A program made the translations under genes and the position numbers. DNA of 64,000 nucleotides from Campanula takesimana (Eukaryota; Streptophyta; Magnoliopsida; Asterales; Campanulaceae). Shown here piece by piece: positions 54,812 to 64,000 of this stretch (position 1 is its first letter; the number at the start of each line of letters is the position of its first letter). The notes under the pieces are model-generated. The model was not told the DNA's origin, ran no database searches, and saw only the letters and a list, made by a program, of their open reading frames with translations. Where the stretch lies: contig JAOWBW010000485.1 of the NCBI GenBank assembly GCA_026119855.1, positions 558,001-622,000 of the forward strand. Reading direction: 5' to 3'.

Positions 54812-56260
54812 TGTTGGTAGTGGTGCCCTAGGCATGTTTAATAAACATTGTAATTGTTATCATTTATTTCATATCTATAAAGAGGTATAAAGGCTAAATG
54901 ATCATGGGATGATCATGTTAGATTTATGGGTACTTGTTTGGAACAAGGTACTGGACATGACCCGCTGTATGAGATTTATGTCATGGTCTATGTCGTACAT
55001 ATATCTCATATTAGTTATGTCATTTGAATCCTTAGACATGAAGTTATTATAGTCTTCCACTTGATGAACATTATGTTTGACATATTCAAACGCTATCTTA
55101 ACACGGTAGTTATAAAGAGTATGATTGGCATAATCGGATTCCCGTTGGGAAGAATAATAAGCTAAATGGATTTGTCCCTCCACAGAGAGATGTCAAGCTT
55201 GGGCCCCTCGAAGGAATGATGTTGATGAAATGTTCGGCCGGACTCAAATGGATTGATTGGATCAATAGCATTTGAATTATCAACATATTCAGAATCGAGA
55301 AAGTATTGAACAAAACAAGTTGACTGTTTGACCATTACTTGTGTTCAATGACATCGTGGATAAAGGGATTATGACATATTCTAAAGGAATGCGAACTTGT
55401 ATCTAGTTATACTATTTGGGTAGGTATGACGGTTTGCTAGAACCTAATCATATCTTATGGAATCATGTTTGAGCCCATTGCCAACTTAGTATAATCCTAG
55501 AGGGTCACACACAATAGAACGAATCTTATATAAAAGGACTATATTGGCATTTAGGGTCGGAGGACCTCCAAGGAATTTCTGGAAAGTTTTGGGCCTCCTG
55601 GTCAACCAAGCGGGCGCTTGGGTTGCACCAGGCGGGCGCCTGTTCAAGCCGGAAAGGAACTGGACTTTCTGCCCAAACAGGCGGGCGCCTGGGTGGTACC
55701 AGGCGGGCGCCTGGTGCTGCCGATTGGAAATTTCCTGATTTGATTAGGAATTGTTTTTGGCACAAGATTCCTATTTGGAATAGGTCTTTTAATTGTGTAT
55801 AAAAACCCCAATTCGGCCAGACCATATTGACAAGTGCTTTTGTGAGTCTCAAAGAGTTTGAGAGAGATTTTATTTTGTTCTAAGATATCCTTGATTGAGG
55901 AACAAAATAGTTCACAAATAAATTCCATATAGTTCTTTATTAAATTGTGAAAGTGTGTTTCATAATATTGGTCTAGCAACCAAGATCAAAGAATCTCCTT
56001 TGATATTCGTTCGAAGTGTGGATACCGCTAGAGGGTGAAAATCATCATCTTCAAAGTTCGTGTTCAAGCTTTGTGATCGTGATCAAGTCTTCAAATCTCC
56101 ACCAAAGACCAAGAGAAAATTTGATAGCTGTCAAGGGTTAGTTATTCCTCTATTCATCTTGTTGTATTTGATTTAATCGTATGAACGGATCCATGGCTTT
56201 GGGTTTCTTAAAATTTTAAATTGCAATATTCCGCTGCGCATGTTACTTGAAAACCCAACA
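54812..56260 (+). repeat. Copia-3 5' LTR
   Basis: 1449 bp, lacking 68 bp present at about 61169-61236 of the other LTR. TATAAAAA at 55798-55805; a palindrome cluster at 55606-55716 upstream of it. Confidence 0.95.
55606..55716 (+). repeat. Four CRGGCGGGCGCCYG palindromes in the LTR
   Basis: CCAAGCGGGCGCTTGG, CAGGCGGGCGCCTG twice, and ACCAGGCGGGCGCCTGGT. Each is an inverted repeat around a central GG; in the first copy both arms changed together. Repeated in the 3' LTR at about 61959-62070. Confidence 0.9.
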
Positions 56261-57127
56261 GTGGTATCAGAGCCCCGTTCATGTTGATTAATTCAATCCA
56301 TGTGGAATTGTGAATACAATTGGCCTACGTTCATCGAGACCATCTATTGCTTAGTTTCGGCCACATGGACTACTTTCTTGGTTTCTTGAATTAGTGCGGG
56401 ATTGTGGTTTCCTAATGGCTTAGTTCGACCGCACTTCTTGTTGTCTTGATTTGGAGATAATAACCGAAGTTGAAATAGTCTCATCCTCATAATTATAGAG
56501 AAACTAATGACACATAAATATCATGCTTAAATTAATGGAGATTAATTTAGTGGCTAAACTTGATGTGTAACATGTTTATATTATGTGCTCATAAATGTGT
56601 TATATGCTATATGTGATGAACCTTCAAAGAAAGTTTTAAGTCTTTTTGCCATGCCATGATTAAAACACTTGTTTATACATGAGTAATTTTATGTGGGCTC
56701 GCCAAAGCGAGGTGCATTGATTTTATTCATGTTTGAGCAAGATGAGTGAATAAGAGTTTCCTATGCGTTTAAAATAGTTTGACTTAATTAAGCGTCAAAA
56801 CAGTTTTGGGCTTAAGGCAAAGATGAGATTTAACATGCTTTTTGAAATTGGATTTCTTAAAGAATCTCATGAAAAGAACTGAGAGTCATATGAGATATGA
56901 TTGACAAGAGTTGTCTACCTAATTGATTTAATTTTGAGCGGTGCGCCAAAGCGTACTCAAAATTAGATTAAAGCGGGATCTCAACCCATTTAAATTATAC
57001 TATACATTGGATGTATATAGAAGGTTGTATAATTTAGTGGGAGTATTTTGTTTTAAAATACATAAATTATCTCTTTAATAAAAATCGGTACTTATTAAAT
57101 TTTGGAAATTTTGCATATTTGTAGATA

Positions 57128-60100
57128 ATGACTAATAACACTCCATCAATGTCGTTGCGATCGATCGTTGAGAAGGATAAGCTCGAAGAGAATGGTACCA
57201 ACTTTATGGATTGGATCCGTAGCATAAGAATTGTTCTTAGGCAAGAAGATAAGTTGTACATTCTCGATGGGCCTCTCCCCGCTGAACCACCGCCTACTGC
57301 CCCTAGGGTAGAAAGAGACAATTACAAGAAACATCGTAATGATTCTAGAGATGTAAGTTGTCTCATGCTTGCTTCTATGTGTTCAAAACTCCAACAAAGT
57401 TTGGAACATTTGGAAGCCTATGAGATAGGCGTGGAGTTGAGAACCATGTTTCAAGAGCAAGCTAGGCAAGAGAGGTACAAGACCATTGTTGCATTCACTA
57501 CTAGCAAAATGAATGAAGGGCAACAAGTGAGTCCTCACTTTCTTAAAATGAAAGGTTATGTAGAGCACCTTGAGAAACTTGGCTATCCAATCCCATTGGA
57601 GCTAGCCACGGATCTCATTCTTAATTCATTGCCTAAAAGTTATAATCAGTTTGTGATGAATTATAACATGTATGGAATGGATAAGAATCTCTCTGAGTTG
57701 CATGGGATGCTCAAAACTGCAGAGATGAAAATTGTGGAGAAAGGTTCTCCCGTGCTCTTGGTTCATGATGGGAAGAAGGCTAGTGCCAAAGGAAAGGGTA
57801 AGAAAGTTGTCAAACCCAAAATAAGCAAGGCAAAGGTTGCCAAGGCTTCTGAGGCAAAACCTGATTCACAAAAGGATGCAATCTGTTTCCACTGTCAAGA
57901 AATTGGTCATTGGAAACGTAATTGCAAGGCTTTCTTGGAAGAGCAAAAGAAGAAGAAGGGCAGCAAAGCTGCGTCGACTTCAGGTATCTATATGATAGAT
58001 ATTCTCCTTTCTACCACTGATTCTTAGGTATTGGATACCGGATGTGGTTCTCACATTTGTCTAAATGTGCAGGGACTAAAGAATAGGAGACTGCTTAAAG
58101 AAGGTGAAGTAGATCTACGCGTGGGGAATGGAGCAAGAGTTGCTGCATTAGCCGTAGGGACTTATGAAGTCACTTTACCTTCCGGATTAATTCTTGTTTT
58201 GAACAATTGTTATTATGTTCCGGATTTAAGCAGAAATATTATTTCAATTTCTTGTTTGGATAATGAAGGTTTTAAGTTTCTTATTGAGAATAAGAAATTT
58301 TCTATTTATTTAAATGATGTGCTTTATGGTATTGCTAATTCATTTAATGGCCTTTATATCTTGGATGTCAAGAATGAAAATAATGTCTATCATGTAAATA
58401 AGAAATCTAAACCTAATGATGTAAATCATACTTATTTGTGGCATTGCCGTCTTGGTCATATTAATGAGAAGCGTATCTCAAAACTCCATTGGGACGGACT
58501 TTTGGGTTCATGTGACTTAGAGTCATATGATACTTGCGAGTCGTGTCTTCTTGGAAAAATGACTAAGACACCTTTTACCAAGCTAGGTGAAAGGGCAAGC
58601 GACTTATTGGGGTTGATACATTCCGATGTATGCGGACCATTAAGTAGCAATGCTAGGGGAGGATTTCAATACTTCATAACCTTCACTGATGATTATAGTA
58701 GATTTGGGTATGTTTACCTAATGAAACATAAAAGTGAAGCATTTGAGATATTTAGAATATTTCAAAATGAAGTAGAAAAACAACTTGGCAAAAGTATAAA
58801 GGCACTTCGATCAGATCGTGGTGGAGAATACTTGAGTCAAGAATTTGATGATCATCTAAAGAATTGTGGAATAGTTTCACAATTGACTCCACCCGGAACA
58901 CCACAATGGAATGGTGTGTCCGAGAGGAGGAATCGGACTTTGTTAGACATGGTTCGATCAATGATGAGTCAAGTTGATCTTCCAATATCCTTTTGGGGTT
59001 ACGCCCTAGAAACCGCTGCTTTCACACTAAATCGTGTTCCAACTAAATCGGTTCAAAAGACTCCATATGAGATGTGGAGCGGAAAGAAGCCTTGTCTGTC
59101 TTTCATGAAGATTTGGGGTTGCGAAGCTTTTGTCAAAAGACTTGTCTCAGACAAACTTGCACACAAATCTGATAAATGTAATTTCGTGGGATATCCTAAG
59201 GAAACTAAAGGATATTACTTTTACAACCATGAGGACAACAAAGTGTTTGTTGCCCGAACTGGTGTCTTTCTAGAGAAAGAGTTTCTCTCCAAAGAAATCA
59301 GTGGGAGTAAAATAAATCTTGAAGAAATTCGAGACCCAGAAAATAACATTGAACCAATAGTGGAACAAGAACAAGAACCACAAGGAGTTGTGGAAACTGT
59401 TCAAAATACACAAGCAACTCGCAGATCTAGTAGGTTACGATCCGAGCCCGAGAGATATGGATTTCTCGTAACGGATAGTAATGAGGTAGAAATCATTGAG
59501 AATGATGAACCGTTAACCTACCAAGAGGCGATGTCTTCTCCTGATTCGGACAAGTGGCTTGGAGCCATGGAATCCGAATTGCAATCCATGCAAGACAATC
59601 AAGTTTGGAATTTGATTGATGCGCCCGAAGGTGTAAAAACCATAGGATGCAAATGGGTCTTCAAGAAGAAGACTGACATGGATGGGAAGGTGCATACTTA
59701 CAAAGCTAGGCTTGTAGCGAAAGGTTATAGGCAAGTTCATGGTATTGACTATGATGAGACCTTTTCACCCGTAGCAATGATCAAGTCTATAAGAATTTTG
59801 CTTGCCATTGCCGCATATCATGACTATGAAATATGGCAGATGGACGTCAAAACCGCTTTCCTGAATGGAAAACTTCAAGAGGATGTGTATATGACACAAC
59901 CAGAAGGTTTTGAACAAGATTCTAAGGTATGCAAATTGCAAAGATCCATCTATGGATTGAAGCAAGCTTCTAGGAGTTGGAATCTCCGTTTTGATGAATC
60001 GGTCAAAGAGTTTGGTTTCATCAAGAACGAAGATGAGCCTTGTGTATACAAGAAGATTAGTGGGAGCATAGTGCTATTCCTTATTTTATATGTGGATGAC

Positions 60101-61081
60101 ATATTGCTCATTGGAAACGACATTCCTACACTTCAGTCTGTGAAGACTTGGTTAGGAAAGTGCTTCGCAATGAAAGATATGGGTGAAGCCGCATATATTC
60201 TTGGCATTAAGATCTATAGAGATAGATCAAGGAGGCTACTTGGTTTAAGCCAAAGTACATACATTGACAAGGTCATTAGAAGATTCCGTATGGAAAATTC
60301 TAAGAGAGGCACCTTGCCCGTGTTACATGGAGTTTCTCTAAGCAAGACTTAATGTCCTAAGACAAAAGATGAGCGTGAGAAAATGAATGATGTTCCATAT
60401 ATTTCGGCAATTGGGTCCATCATGTATGCCATGATTTGTACTAGGCCGGATGTATCTTATGCTTTGAGCATGACAAGTAGATATCAATCCGACCCTGGCG
60501 AAAATCACTGGATAGCTGTAAAAGCAATTCTTAAGTACTTGAGAAGAACTAAAGACTCGTTTTTGGACTATGGAGGAATGGAAGATGATCTCGTTGTAAA
60601 TGCTTACACGGATGCAAGCTTCCAAACCGACAAAGATGATAGCCGATCGCAATCGGGTTTTGTGTTTATGTTAAATGGTGGAGCTGTAAGCTGGAAGAGT
60701 TCCAAGCAAAGTACAACCGCTGATTCTACAACAGAAGCTGAGTATATTGCTGCATCGGATGCTGCAAAGGAAGTTGTTTGGATTAAGAAGTTCATAACTG
60801 AACTTGAAGTGGTTCCTAGTATTGCTAATCCAATAGACCTTTATTGCGACAATAATGGTGCTATTGCTCAAGCAAAGGAACCAAGAGCACATCAGAAATC
60901 CAAACACATACTTAGGCGTTTTCATATCATTCGAGAAATCGTTGATAGGGGAGACGTAAATATATGCAGAGTACCTACTGATGACAATGTTGCGGACCCG
61001 CTAACAAAGGGACTTCCACAAGCTAAACATGATGGTCATGTTAGGTCCATGGGTATTAGATACATGGGAGATTGGGCCTAG
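57128..61081 (+). pseudogene. Copia-3 gag-pol, single frame with two nonsense codons
   Basis: ATG 57128 (MTNNTPSMSLRS) to TAG 61081, 1318 codons in one frame, interrupted only by TAG 58025-58027 and TAA 60350-60352. Gag (FMDWIRSIRIVL ... LNSLPKSYNQF) with one CCHC knuckle CFHCQEIGHWKRNC; protease VLDTGCGSHIC right after the first stop; integrase (WHCRLGHIN ... CESCLLGK, HSDVCGP, RSDRGGEY, NGVSERRNR); reverse transcriptase (WVFKKKTDMDG, WQMDVKTAFLNG, LYVDDILLIG); RNase H (AYTDASFQ, TTEAEYIAA, KHILRRFH). Length and order are those of a complete copia polyprotein. The first stop falls at the Gag-protease junction where Trp is usual, so it looks like a mutation and not a programmed readthrough site, but that alternative is not excluded. 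Confidence 0.95.
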
Positions 61082-61095
61082 GGCAAGTGGGAGAT

Positions 61096-62612
61096 TGTTG
61101 GTAGTGGTGCCCTAGGCATGTTTAATAAACATTGTAATTGTTATCATTTATTTCATATCTATAAAGAGATGTTTTGATTATTATTGTTGTCCATGTTTAC
61201 TTATAATAATCCCCGTCCCTAGTACTTGTTAAGCACTAGTATAAAGGCTAAATGATCATGGGATGATCATGTTAGATTTATGGGTACTTGTTTGGAACAA
61301 GGTACTGGACATGACCCGCTGTATGAGATTTATGTCATGGTCTATGTCGTACATATATCTCATATTAGTTATGTCATTTGAATCCTTAGACATGAAGTTA
61401 TTATAGTCTTCCACTTGATGAACATTATGTTTGACATATTCAAACGCTATCTTAACACGGTAGTTATAAAGGGTATGATTGGAATAATCGGATTCCCGTT
61501 GGGAAGAATAATAAGCTAAATGGATTTGTCCCTCCACGGAGAGATGTCAAGCTTGGGCCCCTCGAAGGAATGATGTTGATGAAATGTTCGGCCGGACTCA
61601 AATGGATTGATTGGATCAATAGCATTTGAATTATCAACATATTCGGAATCGAGAAAGTATTGAACAAAACAAGTTGACTGTTTGACCATGACTTGTGTTC
61701 AATGACATCGTGGACAAAGGGATTATGACATATTCTAAAGGAATGCGAACTTGTATCTAGTTATACTATTTGGGTAGGTATGACGGTTTGCTAGAACCTA
61801 ATCATATCTTATGGAATCATGTTTGAGCCCATTGCCAACTTAGTATAATCCTAGAGGGTCACACACAATAGAACGAATCTTATATAAAAGGACTATATTG
61901 GCATTTAGGGTCAGAGGACCTCCAAGGAATTTCTGGAAAGTTCTGGGCCTCCTGGTCAACCAAGCGGGCGCTTGGGTTGCACCAGGCGGGCGCCTGTTCA
62001 AGCCGGAAAGGAACTGGACTTTCTGCCCAAACAGGCGGGCGCCTGGGTGGTACCAGGCGGGCGCCTGGTGCTGCCGATTGGAAATTTCCTGATTTGATTA
62101 GGAATGGTTTTTGTCACAAGATTCCTATTTGGAATAGGTCTTAATTGTGTATAAAAACCCCAATTCGGCCAGACCATATTGACAAGTGCTTTTGTGAGTC
62201 TCAAAGAGTTTGAGAGAGATTTTATTTTGTTCTAAGATATCCTTGATTGAGGAACAAAATAGTTCACAAATAAATTCCATATAGTTCTTTATTAAATTGT
62301 GAAAGTGTGTTTCATAATATTGGTCTAGCAACCAAGATCAAAGAAGCTCCTTTGATATTCGTTCGAAGTGTGGATACCGCTAGAGGGTGAAAATCATCAT
62401 CTTCAAAGTTCGTGTTCAAGCTTTGTGATCGTGATCAAGTCTTCAAATCTCCACCAAAGACCAAGAGAAAATTTGATAGCCGTCAAGGGTTAGTTATTCC
62501 TCTATTCATCTTGTTGTATTTGATTTAATCGTATGAACGGATCCATGGCTTTGGGTTTCTTAAAATTTTAAATTGCAATATTCCGCTGCGCATGTTACTT
62601 GGAAACCCAACA
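61096..62612 (+). repeat. Copia-3 3' LTR
   Basis: 1517 bp, full length, with TATAAAAA at about 62150. Confidence 0.95.
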
Positions 62613-63330
62613 AGTTAACCATTATAGTTAACTATTACTCTTATTAGTAATAGTTACTATTATAGTTAACTATATTAGTTAACTATTACTATTAATAGTA
62701 TTAGTTAACAATATTAGTTACAATACAAGTTAAATATTACTATTAATAGTATTAGGTAACTATAATATTTACTATTATAGTTAACTATATTAGTTAAATA
62801 TTACTATTAATAGTATTAGTTAACTATAATAGTTACTACTATATTAGTTAACTATTACTATTAATAGTATTAGTTAACTATAATAGTTACTATATAGCTA
62901 ATTATTACTATTAATAGTATTAGTTAACCATAATAGTTACTTTATAAGTTATTTTTTACTATTAATAGTATTGGTTAACTATAATAGGCTACATACATTA
63001 ACTATTACTATTATTAGTATTAGTTGATTATAATAATTATTATATAAGTTAGATTATTAATTTTTAATATTAATTAATCATAATAGTTACTATATCAATT
63101 AACTATTACTATTAATAATATTATTTTATTATAATAATTATAATAATAATTATTATTATATAGACTAATCATTGCTATTAATATATATATTAACTATTAC
63201 TATCAATGGTATTAATTAATTATAATAGTTATTATAATAATAGTAATCATATAGATTAATTTTTATTACTAATAGTATTAGTTAAATTGATGATTACTAT
63301 ATTAGTTAACTATAGTTAAAAGACATAGTA
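62613..63330 (+). repeat. AT-only palindromic tandem repeats of the Helitron
   Basis: Units of 50-64 bp built on ATTACTATTAATAGTATTA and TTAACTATAATAGTTA, each self-complementary, recur about a dozen times and decay toward 63250. The same words occur at 54715-54811, left of Copia-3, showing the array was one block before the insertion. Confidence 0.9.
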
Positions 63331-63365
63331 TTGGTTTCCGTGCAGAGCACGGGTTACCCGCTAGT

Positions 63366-63547
63366 TGATAATAATAAATGATGATAATAATAAAAAATAA
63401 GTATCAAACTGAAATTTTGGAATGAATAGTAACCCGTGAATAGTAACTTTGAAAATTTTTGTAAAATAATTTGTAAATAACAATTGATAAGCAATTCTAA
63501 ATACTCGAGGCAAGAGTAGAAGAACTTACTTTCTATTGATTTGTTGA

Positions 63548-63548
<1 letters not shown>
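63366..63548. other. Unassigned intergenic DNA
   Basis: AT-rich spacer after the Helitron; no gene. Confidence 0.6.

Positions 63549-63598
<50 letters not shown>
63549..63598. repeat. (TA)n microsatellite
   Basis: About 25 uninterrupted units, directly abutting a GAGAACC-family terminus. Confidence 0.95.
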
Positions 63599-63601
<3 letters not shown>

Positions 63602-64000
63602 TCAAATGAGAACCTAAATATCGTGAGAACCATGAGAACCAATAACCACAATTAGATTAAAATTGTTGAATGGTTGAGATTAAGACACAATAAGAAGGAG
63701 AAGCAATGGCATTTTCGAAATTAATCTAAACTATGAGGTAAAAAAATGGAGCTAGGCATTCCTTTCTTTGGCTATGATAAACGTCATATGTGAACCATCA
63801 CTTAAAGGCATGCCACGTCATATGTGAGCCATCTCTTAAAGGCATGCTACGTCATCACCAATAATTTCCCTCAAATTTTAAAATAAAATATCTCAATATC
63901 TATAAGTCGATTTTTTTTTTCAAAAACACTGATTTTTTTGTCTCGACGAGACGATTCAAACTATATCCCTGAAGATAGGGTTTTTAAACAAAATATTAAA
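63599..64000 (+). mobile_element. GAGAACC-family element, right part outside window
   Basis: Starts GCTCAAATGAGAACC after the TA run. The segment 63930-63985 is the complement of 4460-4515, so this is the long form of the family seen in copy A. Contains a duplicated GGCATGCCACGTCATATGTG-like segment (63780-63855). No coding sequence. Confidence 0.65.

Larger units (their letters stand above)
54812..62612 (+). mobile_element. Copia-3: nearly intact Ty1/copia element
   Basis: LTRs both start TGTTGGTAGTGG and end ACCCAACA. AGTTA flanks the element (54807-54811, 62613-62617). Primer site GTGGTATCAGAGCC at 56261, one long gag-pol frame with only two stops, and a polypurine tract AAGTGGGAGA (61085-61094). 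The LTRs are nearly identical apart from a 68-bp deletion in the 5' LTR, so it is the youngest large element in the window. Confidence 0.95.
54557..63365 (+). mobile_element. Non-autonomous Helitron interrupted by Copia-3
   Basis: The 3' end has the Helitron signature: hairpin CCGTGC-AGA-GCACGG (63338-63352), eight bases, then CTAGT (63361-63365), followed by host T. The proposed 5' end is TCTATATATA at 54557 after host A; the next sequence AAAAGTTGGCCAAAAG resembles other plant Helitron starts. Without Copia-3 it is about 1.0 kb and has no Rep/helicase gene. The 5' border is less certain because it lies in a TA run. Confidence 0.75.

Noticed and set aside
55544..55738. Small protein frame repeated at 61898-62092
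   Set aside because: It is the LTR palindrome cluster of Copia-3 read as protein.
62613..63330. CRISPR-like array
   Set aside because: The units vary in length, are palindromic throughout, have no unique spacers, and the DNA is from a plant.

Overview
This window is nuclear DNA of a flowering plant, most likely a eudicot. Everything that can be classified is a plant transposable element or a relic of one: Ty3/gypsy and Ty1/copia LTR retrotransposons, a TRIM, a tRNA-derived SINE, a Helitron, Mutator-, PIF/Harbinger-, hAT- and mariner-type DNA elements, and many Stowaway-like MITEs with CTCCCTCCGTCC-type ends and TA duplications. I found no convincing host gene. The dense nesting, the decayed reading frames and the C-to-T nonsense codons suggest old, methylated heterochromatin.

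Layout. 1-3042: 3' end of a chromovirus-type Ty3/gypsy element with its 3' LTR. 3043-9430: intergenic DNA with MITEs, a head-to-head array of microsatellite-anchored repeats (4237-5849), a complete TRIM (7429-8248) with a MITE inside one LTR, and a tRNA-derived SINE (8378-8767). 9469-19346: a MITE split by a Harbinger-like insertion (9595-19219), which holds an 8.6-kb Mutator-like element (about 10509-19087). That MULE carries a spliced ULP1-type protease gene (+) converging on a spliced FAR1/MULE/SWIM transposase gene (-), both broken by single-base stops. 19347-22096: a GGAACC-rich patch and a Harbinger-like element holding an hAT element.

22097-41718: a reverse-strand Ty3/gypsy element with LTRs, gag and protease but no reverse transcriptase or integrase. 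Its protease is split by a 13.8-kb Sirevirus-like copia element (Copia-1, 25144-38925, perfect 5-bp target duplication). 41719-44277: the LTR and RNase H tail of a reverse-strand copia element (Copia-4), with a roughly 1-kb mariner-type insertion. 44278-45721: an hAT-like element whose flanks do not match. 45722-46113: a second copy of a block also present at 3317-3711. 46114-53799: a second Sirevirus-like copia element (Copia-2), deleted within its reverse transcriptase and missing its 3' end. 54557-63365: a non-autonomous Helitron of about 1 kb interrupted by a nearly intact copia element (Copia-3, 54812-62612). 63599-64000: another member of the microsatellite-anchored family.

Three observations stand out. 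First, Copia-1 and Copia-2 both carry an extra gene after pol with what looks like its own TATA box, a pyrimidine-rich leader and an intron; the N-terminal protein segments of the two look related. Second, both have a conserved non-coding block plus a splice-acceptor-like site between gag and pol. Third, the introns and intergenic space of the MULE are filled with a degenerate motif of about 22 bp built around AAACTTGATGTTTT, which is reminiscent of the target motifs of VANDAL anti-silencing proteins.
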